64,000 bases of DNA from NCBI GenBank assembly GCA_029858965.1, contig JAOUDZ010000001.1, forward strand, positions 1 to 64,000. The letters run 5' to 3'. Within the stretch, counting starts at the first letter, position 1; each line of letters starts with the position of its first letter. Below are positions 9,855-19,469 of the stretch, piece by piece. A program made the translations under genes and the position numbers. The notes below the pieces were generated by a model. That model saw only the letters and a list, made by a program, of their open reading frames with translations. It was not told the origin of the DNA and did no database searches. Source of the stretch: Cyclobacteriaceae bacterium (GTDB taxonomy: Bacteria; Bacteroidota; Bacteroidia; Cytophagales; Cyclobacteriaceae).

Positions 9855-9880
9855 TGAAGAACCCGAGAATCGGGAACATT
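9855..9880 (-). terminator. Possible terminator after truA
   Basis: On the minus strand CCCGA-TTC-TCGGG (plus positions 9862-9874) forms a 5-bp hairpin followed by TTCTTC, about 30 nt after the truA stop. The stem is short and the tail is interrupted. Confidence 0.4.
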
Positions 9881-9904
9881 ATTTAACAGCTTGGATGCGA
9901 ATCC

Positions 9905-10711
9905 CTAAAGGGCTTGCCACACATCCGGGCTATTCTCAAGCGTTGCGGAGAACATGGTTCTGGGTGGAATATCCAAATAAGGATAAGTAACCTTTGATAA
10001 GTACAGTCCTTGCGGATATGCGGGCTCAATTGTTTTTGGTGTTTCTTTAGAAACGAGGTAATGTTCAAATTCCGCTACGCTCATCTCTCCCCTCCCGATC
10101 TCCAGCAATTTCCCAACAAGAATCCGTATCATGCGTCCCAGGAATCGATTCGCCGAAATCTGAAATCGAAGCCTGTCACCGGCCGTATCCGTAAACAGCT
10201 TTGCGGAGGTCACATTGCAGATCGTGTGTTCATATTCATCGGGAGACTTGCAAAACGCCCTGAAGTCGGTGTAAGCAGGCAGAAGTGCCGTGGCGGCCTT
10301 CATTTTTTCCAGGTCAAGATCTTTTTCAAGATAGAGCGCGCTCATGGAATGTAAGAAAGGGTCTTTATAGGTATGCATGAAATAGTCATACGTTCTTTGC
10401 GTAGCATCAAATCGCGCATGCTGGTTATCCTTCATGAGAATAATTTCGAAAATTGCAATATCAGCAGGAAGGTTCTTATTTAGCCTGAATAATAAGTCAA
10501 AGTCCCATTCTTTGTCCACATCAACATGAAAAAAGAACTGGCTCGCATGCACCATAGCATCGGTCCTTCCGCAGCCCATAATGGATACCGGGTTTTTCAA
10601 CACCTGACTAATCGTGGTTTCCAGTACTTGTTGTACGCTTAGTGGTCCAAGCTGCCTTTGCCAGCCTCGATAGTTGCCACCGTTGTAGCCAATGTGAAAG
10701 AAGAATCGCAA
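9905..10711 (-). CDS. truA: tRNA pseudouridine synthase A
   Basis: Converts uridines 38-40 of the tRNA anticodon arm to pseudouridine in the cytoplasm. 268 residues, the normal length. The catalytic motif is GCGRTDAMVHA with the nucleophile Asp 51; the usual Gly after DA is Met here. FLGRMIRILVGKLLEIGRG and the start RFFFHIGYNGGNYRGWQ are typical. The start codon is TTG at 10711: there is no ATG between it and the in-frame upstream stop, and the family alignment begins exactly there. The gene is monocistronic. Confidence 0.94.
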   Translation of the reverse strand: MRFFFHIGYNGGNYRGWQRQLGPLSVQQVLETTISQVLKNPVSIMGCGRTDAMVHASQFFFHVDVDKEWDFDLLFRLNKNLPADIAIFEIILMKDNQHARFDATQRTYDYFMHTYKDPFLHSMSALYLEKDLDLEKMKAATALLPAYTDFRAFCKSPDEYEHTICNVTSAKLFTDTAGDRLRFQISANRFLGRMIRILVGKLLEIGRGEMSVAEFEHYLVSKETPKTIEPAYPQGLYLSKVTYPYLDIPPRTMFSATLENSPDVWQAL

Positions 10712-10894
10712 GTCGCTAAGCAGATATTAATAAAGAATAACCAGTAAGAATAATTGCAAGGTATTCTTTCGCCTGCTTGCGTGCAAGAGAGACAAGACGG
10801 CTTGGGTAATGCACTCCATTAATTCAATTTTGGTAGATTAGGCAAAACAAAAAAATAGCCCGTCAACCCAAAGCCTGTAAACAAAATCAATATC

Positions 10895-11524
10895 ATGAAG
10901 GATCTGTTCTTGCTTAGTGGGCTTGGTGCGGATAGCAGGGTTTTTGATTTTCTCGATCTGAGTAACTATAATATTCATTTTATCGAATGGATTGATCCTC
11001 ATGAAAATGAACCGATAGAAGCATATGCCAGGAGGCTAAAGGTTAATATAAAAAAAGAGAACCCTATTTTACTCGGTATATCATTTGGTGGAATGATGGC
11101 CATTGAAATCGGAAAGCAAATTCGGGCTGAAAAAATAATCATCATATCATCAGCCAAAACCAGGCGAAGCATTCCTGCCAATTTTATTTCCCGCAAACTT
11201 AAACTTCATACGTTGCTTCCTGCGCGCTTTCTTCTGAAGCCTAATGTAATTCTCTACTGGCTTTTTGGGATCAAATCAAAAGATGAAAGGGCCCTGCTCC
11301 GGTCCATTTTGCGGGATACCGATGAGAAGTTTTTCTGCTGGGCGGTGGATAAAATTATGAACTGGGAAAATGAACTTTTGCCAGATAATACCATACACCT
11401 CCACGGTTCAAAAGACAGAGTCATACCGTTTACATCCGCAGATTATAAAATAGAAGGAGGAGGGCATTTAATGATTGTGAACAGGGCAGCTGAAATAAAT
11501 AAAGTTCTGGCAGAAATAATCTGA
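10895..11524 (+). CDS. Small alpha/beta hydrolase
   Basis: 209 residues. LLSGLGADSRVFDF at the N-terminus (oxyanion-hole region), nucleophile elbow GISFGG (Ser near 64), a likely acid in LHGSKDRVIPF and the catalytic His in EGGGHLMI near the C-terminus. No signal peptide, so cytoplasmic. The short cap and size match small carboxylesterases/thioesterases of the alpha/beta-hydrolase superfamily. No operon partner: the upstream gene is divergent and the downstream gene convergent. Confidence 0.88.
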   Translation: MKDLFLLSGLGADSRVFDFLDLSNYNIHFIEWIDPHENEPIEAYARRLKVNIKKENPILLGISFGGMMAIEIGKQIRAEKIIIISSAKTRRSIPANFISRKLKLHTLLPARFLLKPNVILYWLFGIKSKDERALLRSILRDTDEKFFCWAVDKIMNWENELLPDNTIHLHGSKDRVIPFTSADYKIEGGGHLMIVNRAAEINKVLAEII

Positions 11525-11571
11525 GTCCAAAACCCGCGCGGACCTTTCCAATCTAAAACCTGCCTTAAAAA

Positions 11572-11964
11572 TCACTTCTTTGCCCAATAATCGACGACGG
11601 TCACTTTATCCAGATGCGGTTTCAGTATCTCCACAAAAGCTTTGTGATCCGGATGCACCAGGTAGGCATCGCGGTCCTTATCGGATGAAAAAGTCACAAA
11701 AAAACAGTGGGTTAATCCCTGGTTTAGGTTTTCAGGACTGTTGTTTGTTCCCCATTCGAAATCCTTAATCAATTTAATCTTTCCGGATAAGGCGGCGAAG
11801 GCATCTTCCACCTTTTTGACATCTTCAGGTGTAGCACTATCCAAGAATTTGAACATCACTACATGGCGCAGTGCTTTCGGACTTCCCTTTGTTTGTGCCT
11901 GTGTGAGTGAAGATGCCATTGCGATAATGCTTAAAAGGAAGAGGTACTTGTAGATCTTTTTCAT
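11572..11964 (-). CDS. Dabb-family (stress-responsive A/B barrel) protein, exported
   Basis: 130 residues: a signal peptide ending SLTQAQ, then a Dabb ferredoxin-like domain shown by LRHVVMFKF, a central DFEWGTNN and VHPDHKAFVEILKPHLDKV. Dabb proteins are dimeric and include enzymes and proteins of unknown role. It lies 58 bp downstream of the Tat-exported TIM-barrel gene on the same strand, so the two are probably co-transcribed and share an envelope location. In Bacteroidota such Dabb genes often sit beside DUF1080 and TIM-barrel sugar genes. Confidence 0.88.
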   Translation of the reverse strand: MKKIYKYLFLLSIIAMASSLTQAQTKGSPKALRHVVMFKFLDSATPEDVKKVEDAFAALSGKIKLIKDFEWGTNNSPENLNQGLTHCFFVTFSSDKDRDAYLVHPDHKAFVEILKPHLDKVTVVDYWAKK

Positions 11965-12022
11965 AGTATTGGTTTGGATTTATGCTTTTTACAGGACGGA
12001 CACTAATCCGCCATTGGAAGCG

Positions 12023-12943
12023 TTAGTAGTAACCCCATTTTTTCATTATTGCCAAGTCTTCTTTTACACAAGCCAGGGGAGTTTTTCCCTGATAGGATTC
12101 CTGCTCTATAATGAAATGTCTTGTCCCCCCCGATTTTCGTCCAAGGTCAATCACTTCTTTAACATTAACAATACCGGCACCCAGAATTGTACTCTCATAT
12201 ATTTCATCTCCAACCACATCTCCGGTTCTTGGGATTTCATCTTTCACATGCATGGATTGAAATCTGCCAGGATATTTGCGAACGATGTCGATAGCTTTTA
12301 CATTATCATTGTACAAGTTGCCGATATCTATTTGCTGTACGACCAATTCCGGATCTGTATACTCCATGATAATATCATAAACAGAAGAACCATCAAGCAT
12401 TCCGCTGAATTCGAACCAATGGTTGTGGTATCCAAATTTCATCCCGGATTTTTTGCATAGCATCCCGGATTTATTGAATACATCCATGTAACCCTTAAGA
12501 TCATCAGCTGTTTTTCGCAAATTTTTATCTAAAGACGGACTGATTACAAATTCCTGTCCAGCGATAGCGGCATCTTCAACAGTGAATTTCCAGAGGTCGG
12601 TAAATTCCTTTTTATCCGCATCCCAATGCAACTTGCCCATCTCGGTATGTCCGCTTGGCATCCTTAATCCAAGATCATCCAGAATCTTCCTGAATTCCTT
12701 TGCGCTGTATCCATAAAATTTACGTTCGGTATAGCTGGCATGCTCTACGTTTTTGTATCCCATCTCCGCCACTTGTCTTAGGGTGCCCAGGGGGTCAGTT
12801 TTCATTTCATTCCGAACAGAATACAGCTGCAAGCCCATTAACTCATTCTTTTGCTTTGCGGCCAAAAGAGCGCCAGCGATGGCATTACTGCCAATCGCAG
12901 CAAGGACGCCTTTCCTTATGAAATCTCTTCTCGAAGTCTTCAT
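12023..12943 (-). CDS. Tat-exported sugar phosphate isomerase/epimerase-like TIM barrel
   Basis: 306 residues. Tat signal (SRRDFIRKG) and hydrophobic region to about residue 29, then an AP-endonuclease-2/xylose-isomerase-like barrel: GLQLYSVRNEM, VAEMGYKNVEHA, YHNHWFEF, QIDIGNLY, MHVKDE and FIIEQE supply the usual metal-binding Glu/His/Asp positions. Members include sugar isomerases, epimerases and the hydratases that act on 2-hydroxy-3-keto-glycals. With the GMC, DUF1080 and Dabb genes in the same 12 kb, a role in an envelope 3-keto-sugar pathway is likely (inference). Confidence 0.9.
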   Translation of the reverse strand: MKTSRRDFIRKGVLAAIGSNAIAGALLAAKQKNELMGLQLYSVRNEMKTDPLGTLRQVAEMGYKNVEHASYTERKFYGYSAKEFRKILDDLGLRMPSGHTEMGKLHWDADKKEFTDLWKFTVEDAAIAGQEFVISPSLDKNLRKTADDLKGYMDVFNKSGMLCKKSGMKFGYHNHWFEFSGMLDGSSVYDIIMEYTDPELVVQQIDIGNLYNDNVKAIDIVRKYPGRFQSMHVKDEIPRTGDVVGDEIYESTILGAGIVNVKEVIDLGRKSGGTRHFIIEQESYQGKTPLACVKEDLAIMKKWGYY

Positions 12944-13254
12944 GCCAGTTCCCTCGTTAGGTGTAAATATTGTTTCCTAAAGATAGACCATATTTTCCTC
13001 CTGTCAATTCTTTGCCCGGAGGCATTCAGGGAATTGCAGTGAACACAGCCTTTTGAAGTCCCCCCAGGCAACCTCAATGATGCGCGACGACAGAAATTGG
13101 TTTTTTAAAGCTGATGTACGTTTTGACATTGAAGTAGCCAGAATGGCCGATTTCTGTAATTAAGGCCATCAATTAAATGTCAAAATTTCTGAAATTCTCG
13201 CCAGCAATTCTGTGGATTGCCTTTTGATCAACCAGTTTGGAGGGTTTTACAATT
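12944..13254. other. Divergent intergenic region upstream of clpB
   Basis: About 310 bp between the divergent TIM-barrel and clpB starts. It contains the nested inverted repeat listed separately (13121-13185) and a good Shine-Dalgarno GGAGGG (13239-13244) for clpB. No TAnnTTTG element and no coding frame were recognised. Confidence 0.5.
13121..13185. repeat. Nested inverted repeat in the clpB leader/promoter region
   Basis: Outer arms TTTTGACATT (13121-13130) and AATGTCAAAA (13176-13185) are perfect 10-bp complements; inside them ATGGCC (13143-13148) and GGCCAT (13164-13169) are a second perfect pair. If transcribed with clpB this would fold as a long interrupted hairpin about 55 nt before the Shine-Dalgarno. 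It does not match CIRCE. Confidence 0.7.
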
Positions 13255-15867
13255 ATGAACTTTGAAAAATTTACAATAAAGTCTCAGGAAGCTTTACAGA
13301 AGTCTGCTGAGATAGCCATGAGCAAGCAACAGCAGGCCATTGAACCTGGGCATATGCTTAAAGCTATTTTGGAAACGGATGACAATGTTTCCAACTATCT
13401 TTTTAAGAAATTAAATGTGAACGAAACAATCCTGGAGACTAAACTTCAGGAAATTCTCAATTCGTACCCACACGTCTCGGGCCAGCAACCTTATTTATCA
13501 ACCGCCAGCAATGGTATTCTTCAACATGCGGAAAAAGAACTGCGTGAATTCAAGGATGAATTCATTGCTATAGAACACTTGCTACTAGCCATCCTCGCCT
13601 CGAAGGACAAAGTTGCCGCTATCATGAAGGATGCGGGAGTTGACCGGTCGGGATTAATAAAAGCCATAAAAGAGTTACGCGGTGACTCGCATGTAACGGA
13701 TCAAAACGCGGAATCAAAATATAAGTCGCTAGAGCGCTATTCCAAAAATCTTAATGACTTGGCCAAACAAGGAAAGATCGACCCTGTAATTGGACGTGAT
13801 GAAGAAATCAGGCGCGTGTTACAGATTCTTTCCAGAAGAACAAAGAACAACCCAATCCTTCTCGGCGAACCGGGTGTGGGTAAAACGGCCATTGTAGAAG
13901 GTATGGCACAACGCATCGTTGACGGCGATGTGCCCGAAAATCTGAAAACCAAAATCCTTATCTCTCTTGACATGGGCTTGCTTGTGGCTGGAGCCAAGTA
14001 CAAGGGAGAGTTCGAGGAACGATTGAAATCAGTCATCAAGGAAGTGACGGATTCGAACGGACAAATTATTTTGTTTATTGATGAAATCCATACGCTCATC
14101 GGGGCAGGTGGAGGTGAAGGTGCCATGGATGCTGCCAACCTCCTGAAGCCAGCGTTGGCCAGAGGCGAACTTCATGCCATCGGTGCAACAACGCTGAAGG
14201 AGTATCAGAAATATATAGAGAAAGATAAGGCACTCGAGCGCAGGTTCCAGGCTGTGATGGTTAATGAACCGTCAATTGAAGATTCCATATCCATACTCAG
14301 GGGTATCAAAGAAAAATACGAACTGCACCATGGCGTACGCATAAAAGATGATGCCGTCATAGCGTCTGTTGAATTGTCCGGTCGGTACATCAGCGATCGA
14401 TTTTTGCCGGATAAGGCAATTGACCTGATGGACGAAGCTGCCGCCAAGCTCAGGCTCGAAATGGATTCTCTTCCTGAAGAACTTGATGAGCTGAACCGCA
14501 AGATCATGCAGTTGGAAATTGAAAGGGAAGCAATACGCAGAGAAAAAGACAAAGAAAAAGAGAGCATCCTCAGTAAAGAAATTGCCGAATTATCTGAAGA
14601 GCGCAATTCGCTTAAGGCAAAATGGGAAAGTGAGAAGGAAGTGGTGCACGGTATTCAGCACGAAAAGGAAAATATCGACAAGCTAAGGTTTGAAGCTGAA
14701 CAAGCCGAGAAGGCAGGAGACTATGGAAAGGTTGCAGAGATCCGATACGGAAAAATTACGGAGGCTGAAAAGCGCCTTGAAGAATTCAAGGACGATATGA
14801 AAAATATGCAAGGCGAGAAATCGCTACTCAAAGAAGAGGTTGATAGCGAGGACATCGCGGAAGTGGTGGCCAAATGGACAGGCATTCCCGTATCCAGAAT
14901 GCTGCAAAGTGAACGGGAAAAACTTTTGCACCTGGAAGCAGAACTTGGAAAGCGCGTTGCAGGGCAAGAGGAAGCCATTCAGGCACTCAGCGATGCGGTA
15001 CGCAGAAGTCGTGCAGGGTTGCAAGATCCTAAGCGACCAATTGGTTCTTTTATTTTCATGGGAACAACAGGAGTAGGCAAAACGGAATTGTCAAAAGCGC
15101 TGGCCGATTACCTGTTTAACGATGATAGCGCCATGGTGCGTATCGACATGAGTGAATACCAGGAGCGGCATAGTGTAAGCCGGCTGATTGGCGCACCTCC
15201 CGGATACATTGGCTATGATGAAGGCGGACAGTTAACGGAGGCCGTCCGCAGGAAACCGTATTCTGTGATTCTTCTTGATGAAATTGAAAAAGCGCACCCT
15301 GATGTATTCAATATCTTGCTGCAGGTACTGGATGATGGAAGACTTACTGACAACAAAGGTCGGGTTGCAAATTTCAAGAATACCATTATTATCATGACTA
15401 CTAATATTGGTTCTCACCTCATCCAGGAAAATTTCGAAAAAATAACGCCTGAAAATTATTTCGATGTCATGGAAGACACCAAAGATGAAGTTATGGCTTT
15501 GTTGAGGAAGACCGTGCGGCCCGAATTCGTTAACAGGGTTGATGAGATTATCATGTTCAGACCATTGAATCAGGCAGATATTCGCAAGATTGTAGACATA
15601 CAAGTGAATTTGGTACGCAAACGGTTGGAAGATGCTGGTGTGAAAATTGAAATTTCAGATGCCGCAAGGGATCGCCTGTCAATACTGGGATTCGACCCTC
15701 AGTTTGGTGCAAGGCCTTTAAAGCGGGTAATGCAGCGTGAAATCCTGAATGAACTCTCCAAGCAGATATTGGCAGGGAAGATTCATAAGGATTCTGTAAT
15801 CTTTGTTGATCTTAAAGATGAAATAGAGTTCGTTTTCGAGAACCTTGCGGTGGCGGAAGTTGTTTAA
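13255..15867 (+). CDS. clpB: ATP-dependent chaperone ClpB
   Basis: Hsp100 disaggregase that works with DnaK to rescue aggregated proteins. Start at the ATG at 13255, preceded by GGAGGG 10 nt upstream; the TTG at 13237 is rejected. 870 residues, standard. Clp_N repeats cover about 1-145. The first AAA domain has Walker A GEPGVGKT (204-211) and Walker B LFIDEIH. The coiled-coil middle domain (about 400-530) marks ClpB rather than ClpA/ClpX. The second AAA domain has GTTGVGKT (603-610) and [13 protein letters not shown], followed by the D2-small domain. No IGL/F ClpP-binding loop was noted. A terminator follows. Confidence 0.98.
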   Translation: MNFEKFTIKSQEALQKSAEIAMSKQQQAIEPGHMLKAILETDDNVSNYLFKKLNVNETILETKLQEILNSYPHVSGQQPYLSTASNGILQHAEKELREFKDEFIAIEHLLLAILASKDKVAAIMKDAGVDRSGLIKAIKELRGDSHVTDQNAESKYKSLERYSKNLNDLAKQGKIDPVIGRDEEIRRVLQILSRRTKNNPILLGEPGVGKTAIVEGMAQRIVDGDVPENLKTKILISLDMGLLVAGAKYKGEFEERLKSVIKEVTDSNGQIILFIDEIHTLIGAGGGEGAMDAANLLKPALARGELHAIGATTLKEYQKYIEKDKALERRFQAVMVNEPSIEDSISILRGIKEKYELHHGVRIKDDAVIASVELSGRYISDRFLPDKAIDLMDEAAAKLRLEMDSLPEELDELNRKIMQLEIEREAIRREKDKEKESILSKEIAELSEERNSLKAKWESEKEVVHGIQHEKENIDKLRFEAEQAEKAGDYGKVAEIRYGKITEAEKRLEEFKDDMKNMQGEKSLLKEEVDSEDIAEVVAKWTGIPVSRMLQSEREKLLHLEAELGKRVAGQEEAIQALSDAVRRSRAGLQDPKRPIGSFIFMGTTGVGKTELSKALADYLFNDDSAMVRIDMSEYQERHSVSRLIGAPPGYIGYDEGGQLTEAVRRKPYSVILLDEIEKAHPDVFNILLQVLDDGRLTDNKGRVANFKNTIIIMTTNIGSHLIQENFEKITPENYFDVMEDTKDEVMALLRKTVRPEFVNRVDEIIMFRPLNQADIRKIVDIQVNLVRKRLEDAGVKIEISDAARDRLSILGFDPQFGARPLKRVMQREILNELSKQILAGKIHKDSVIFVDLKDEIEFVFENLAVAEVV

Positions 15868-15937
15868 TAAATGGTTTAAGGATTGGTGAGTCTCTCCTAT
15901 CTAGTGGAGGGACGTGTTGGTTGAGGGGTTTGGTTTG

Positions 15938-15966
15938 AAGCCCCGGGGTGGTTCCCGGGGCTTTTT
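15938..15966 (+). terminator. Rho-independent terminator after clpB
   Basis: Perfect 8-bp GC-rich stem GCCCCGGG (15940-15947) with CCCGGGGC (15954-15961), 6-nt loop, then TTTTT; two flanking A-T pairs extend it. It lies 72 bp after the clpB stop. Confidence 0.92.
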
Positions 15967-16153
15967 GTATTAATATCAAATACAAGAAAGGAGCCTTCCG
16001 ATGGTCAAAAGTTAGGGTCGGATAAAACTTTAAGCCATGGTCCCTCTTCTTGTGAACAAAAGGGTCCTTTTCAGTCAATATTCAACTTTGAATAGCTCAG
16101 CTTTTTGCCCCTTCTCTTCTGAAAGGAAGAAATTCAAACCCAAATACTACCAT

Positions 16154-17242
16154 CTAAAGCCGATAGGCATACGTAAAGGAAAACAACCAGTCAGCAAAGG
16201 CAGCATCACCCTGGGTAAACTTTCCTGTTTGCTCGGTCAGTGTTCTGTCTATGGTATTTTGTGTGCGATTCCTCTCCAACGCGATTGGAACGCTGATTCC
16301 AAAGCTGTGTCGGCCTGAAATATATCCGGCGGCTGGCTCCAGTGAAATAATGTAACCTGGTCTTCGAAAGCCATCGCTTTTGCCCAGCAGGTCATTCCAT
16401 GGAATACCTTCAAACCTGGCACCCAATGAAAATGCAAAACGTTTTACCGCATAACGGGCCCCAACTCTTAACAAAAACTGGTCTGCCACAGAAAATTCGT
16501 TGGATAAAGGAATACCAGCGGTAAGGCTGTTGCTGCGCAGGGTCCCATTTGTGTTTCTGGGATTCGAAAGGTAGAGTCCTGTGGCATAACCGGAAAAGTA
16601 TGAGGTAAACATATAGCCTGCGTCAAACTCGACGATAATGCCAAACCCTCCATCCCCCAGTTGCACAGACTGATCTACAGGTTTGTATACAAGGGAATCC
16701 TCTCCCTCGCTATTCAGCTTGTGGAAGTAGTCCTTTGTGTTGTAATTCCCCGTTGGAAGTTTGACACCTAATCCCAGGGTAAGATTCAGCCTGTGGTTTT
16801 GAAGCACTGCATAATAGCCGGATAGGCGAATATCCCCAAATCCTTTGCCTTGGGTATGGAATCTTGGATTCCCCGGCGTATTGCCATAATGTTCATAGAG
16901 TGAAGAACGGTCAATATTCAAATACGGAAGCGTTAGGCCAAACGTCAACCGATGCGTTGGCATGTACGAAATCCCAACCAAAATAGAATTATCGTGATTA
17001 ATAACCTGGGTACCCTGTTCAACGCGCTGCTTTTCTTCCTCCTTCCCCCTAAAATGCCTGAAAGACTTAAAGAACCGGTAGTTCAAAGAAATCTGCCAGG
17101 GAGACATAGTCTGTGTCGTATCATAGTTAAGCGAGAAGGACGACATATTGCGCACAGCCACACAGCCCTGCGCACGTGAATTATGGTTTGCAACAATAAA
17201 CAGCAACAACAAAAAAGTATATGCCGATATATATCTAGTCAT
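16154..17242 (-). CDS. Outer-membrane beta-barrel protein (transporter-like)
   Basis: Start at the ATG at 17242 (MTRYISAY), giving a signal peptide ending SRAQ; the longer frame from 17266 begins with TTG. 362 residues. After an N-terminal segment with two Cys come alternating amphipathic strands with aromatic ends (WQISLNYRFF, FGLTLPYLNI, LSGYYAVLQ, LTLGLGVKLPTG, DAGYMFTSYFSGYATGLYL) and a final strand closing ...FSFTYAYRL, the usual C-terminal aromatic/hydrophobic end of a barrel. It looks like the transporter-type barrels annotated near cytochrome or metal genes. No plug domain, so not a TonB receptor. Adjacent downstream of a small membrane-anchored protein gene on the same strand. Confidence 0.8.
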   Translation of the reverse strand: MTRYISAYTFLLLLFIVANHNSRAQGCVAVRNMSSFSLNYDTTQTMSPWQISLNYRFFKSFRHFRGKEEEKQRVEQGTQVINHDNSILVGISYMPTHRLTFGLTLPYLNIDRSSLYEHYGNTPGNPRFHTQGKGFGDIRLSGYYAVLQNHRLNLTLGLGVKLPTGNYNTKDYFHKLNSEGEDSLVYKPVDQSVQLGDGGFGIIVEFDAGYMFTSYFSGYATGLYLSNPRNTNGTLRSNSLTAGIPLSNEFSVADQFLLRVGARYAVKRFAFSLGARFEGIPWNDLLGKSDGFRRPGYIISLEPAAGYISGRHSFGISVPIALERNRTQNTIDRTLTEQTGKFTQGDAAFADWLFSFTYAYRL

Positions 17243-17356
17243 ATTGGAAATGTTTAATTCAAACAAAAGATTAGAACCTCAGCAGTAAACCCGGGCTAAG
17301 TTAGGCTACCTAAGCGGAGGAAATTTCAATCGGGAAGATTGAAGAGACTGAATGAA

Positions 17357-17896
17357 TTAAACCTTGGGTGGTGGAGTGTGGATTGGATAGTTCTTCTGGA
17401 TAAGCGGAAATTGTTCTGTTATACAAGGAATCAACTGACACCACCCCTTTCCTGATGCGCTTGTGGCAAACGCGGTCGTACTGTAATCCTTAAAGAGCTT
17501 GCCAAATAAATCCATGGTATGCTTTGCACCGGAAGGCAAATCATTTGCCAGGCTCGCGTATTCATTGAATGCCTCAACAAGGTTCTTCTCATGACGATCC
17601 TTAATGCAGACCATGAACAGTGTGTCGTTCTCCAGCCTTTGCTTTACCAGATTGAAGTACTCACCCTGATATTCAAATTCACCATCTACCCTTTCATATC
17701 CATCCTGGTGAATTGGATACGGCAAAGAAATTGGAATAGTCAATACAATGAGATCTTTTGAAGAATACTCGTCGGCATCCAGCCGGTGAAGCAGGTCTTT
17801 TTTAGCCTGGGAACGCACGCCCCAGAAAACAAGGTAATATCCTCCAATATTAAAGAGGAAAATCAAGAGAAAAAGTATAGAAAATAGCTTTTTCAA
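17357..17896 (-). CDS. Small membrane-anchored protein of unknown function
   Basis: 179 residues, starting with TTG at 17896 (MKKLFSILFL). One N-terminal transmembrane segment (about 4-27), then a soluble domain with the conserved-looking DGYERVDGEFEYQGE and LVKQRLENDTLFMVCIKD. The C-terminus is proline-rich (PIHTPPPKV). I know similar proteins only as hypothetical proteins of Cytophagales that sit upstream of the barrel gene seen here. The gap to the barrel gene start is 114 bp on the same strand, so co-transcription is plausible. Function unknown. Confidence 0.8.
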   Translation of the reverse strand: MKKLFSILFLLIFLFNIGGYYLVFWGVRSQAKKDLLHRLDADEYSSKDLIVLTIPISLPYPIHQDGYERVDGEFEYQGEYFNLVKQRLENDTLFMVCIKDRHEKNLVEAFNEYASLANDLPSGAKHTMDLFGKLFKDYSTTAFATSASGKGWCQLIPCITEQFPLIQKNYPIHTPPPKV

Positions 17897-18002
17897 GTTT
17901 GTCTAAATTAAGGAAACAAGGAAATAAAGCTAGATAGAAATTCCAAACTAACCAAAAAGGTCCAAGAGCGGACTGCTTGATATCAATAAGGATGGCTAAT
18001 AA

Positions 18003-19295
18003 CTACCCTCCAAAATCATCAAACCTGATATTTTCTTTTGGGATACCCATTTCATCCAGCATTTTCAGAACAGCAGCATTCATCAGTGGCGGGCCACACA
18101 GATAATATTCCACATCTTCGGGAGCCGGATGATCCTTGAGATAATTATCATATAAACACTGATGAATGAAGCCAACGTACCCATCGGCATTTTTATCATC
18201 AAGGCGCTCTTTCACCTTCCAATTATCCTCGGGAAGCGGCTCTGAAAGACCAATGTTAAACTGGAAATTGGGGAACGCTGCTTCAATTTTCCGGAAGTGA
18301 TCAACATAGAAAAGCTCTTTCTTCGAGCGCCCGCCATACCAATATGAAACTTTGCGATTTGTTTTTTCCGTATGGAACAAATGGAAAACTTGTGCGCGAA
18401 GCGGGGCCATCCCGGCTCCGCCGCCTACGTAAATCATTTCTCGCTGTGTAGGGTTGATATGGAATTCTCCGTATGGCCCAGATATGGTTACTTTGTCACC
18501 AGGCTTTCGGGAAAATATATACGAAGAACAAATGCCCGGATTTACATCCATCCATTTATTGTTTGCCCGATCCCAGGGAGGAGTAGCCACACGAATATTC
18601 AGCATGACAATGTTTCCTTCTGCGGGATGATTCGCCATTGAGTAGGCGCGGAAAATGGGTTCATCATTTTTCATTTTCAAATCCCACAACTTGAACCTAT
18701 CCCAATCCGATTGAAAAACATCGGGTTTATGGCCCAACTCGGGATGTGGCGTGATATCCATGGTCTTATAATCTACAGTGATCGGAGGAACATCAATTTG
18801 GATATAGCCACCAGCCTCGAATTTCAGTGTCTCACCTGGAGGGAGTTTAACCACGAATTCCTTAATAAACGTTGATACGTTGTAGTTGGAGGCCACTTCG
18901 CATTCCCATTTCTTGATGCCAAAGATTTCTTCCGGTATGCGGATATTTAAATCCTGCTTAACCTTCACCTGGCACCCCAGCCGCACGTGTTCCTTTTTCT
19001 CCTGTCTGGACAAATGCCCAAGTTCCGTTGGCAGTACGTCACCACCACCATCTTCCACCACACATTTACACATAGCACATGTTCCACCGCCGCCACAAGC
19101 TGAAGGAAGAAAGATTTTTTCAGCTGCCAACGTTGTCAGCAAGGAACTCCCTGCTGAGACGGTAAGCGTCTTCTCACCATTGATCATAATCTTTACGGGG
19201 CCAGACTGCACGAGCTTCCTCTGGGCAACGAGAAGCATGGTTACCAACAGTAGAATGATAAAGGTGAACGCCACAATAGAGGATACAATAATCAT
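18003..19295 (-). CDS. nqrF: Na+-translocating NADH:quinone reductase subunit F (NqrF)
   Basis: Accepts electrons from NADH and passes them through FAD and a 2Fe-2S centre into the sodium-pumping Nqr complex. Start at the ATG at 19295: it aligns with known NqrF proteins, gives a single N-terminal membrane helix, and lies 17 nt after the predicted promoter start; the upstream GTG at 19334 is rejected. 430 residues. The 2Fe-2S ligands are Cys 67, 73, 76 and 108 ([14 protein letters not shown]). FAD motif [12 protein letters not shown]-domain [12 protein letters not shown] and YYLCGPP, and the C-terminal RFDDFGG are typical. None of nqrA-E is in the window, which is unusual. Confidence 0.93.
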   Translation of the reverse strand: MIIVSSIVAFTFIILLLVTMLLVAQRKLVQSGPVKIMINGEKTLTVSAGSSLLTTLAAEKIFLPSACGGGGTCAMCKCVVEDGGGDVLPTELGHLSRQEKKEHVRLGCQVKVKQDLNIRIPEEIFGIKKWECEVASNYNVSTFIKEFVVKLPPGETLKFEAGGYIQIDVPPITVDYKTMDITPHPELGHKPDVFQSDWDRFKLWDLKMKNDEPIFRAYSMANHPAEGNIVMLNIRVATPPWDRANNKWMDVNPGICSSYIFSRKPGDKVTISGPYGEFHINPTQREMIYVGGGAGMAPLRAQVFHLFHTEKTNRKVSYWYGGRSKKELFYVDHFRKIEAAFPNFQFNIGLSEPLPEDNWKVKERLDDKNADGYVGFIHQCLYDNYLKDHPAPEDVEYYLCGPPLMNAAVLKMLDEMGIPKENIRFDDFGG

Positions 19296-19318
19296 TGGAA
19301 CTTGTCTTTTAACGGCTA

Positions 19319-19326
19319 CAAATATA
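19319..19326 (-). promoter_or_regulatory. Possible -7 promoter element for nqrF
   Basis: On the minus strand TATATTTG matches the Bacteroidota TAnnTTTG -7 consensus exactly. It would start transcription near 19312, 17 nt before the nqrF ATG. No clear TTTG -33 box is seen, so this is moderate evidence. Confidence 0.45.
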
Positions 19327-19469
19327 TTGAGCACACGCTAGAAAAGGCATAAAAACGATAGTTTTTTAAAGAATTAACACAGTGCAAATAATACAAAAAA
19401 GCACCAAGCATTGGTTCTAAAGATTCGGGCAAAGGAAAACAAGGCCGTTCTATGGAAGTTGGGAATCCA

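Noticed and set aside
17953-17975. Hairpin plus T-run after nqrF on the minus strand
   Set aside because: Stem of only four to five pairs; may be a weak terminator but support is thin.
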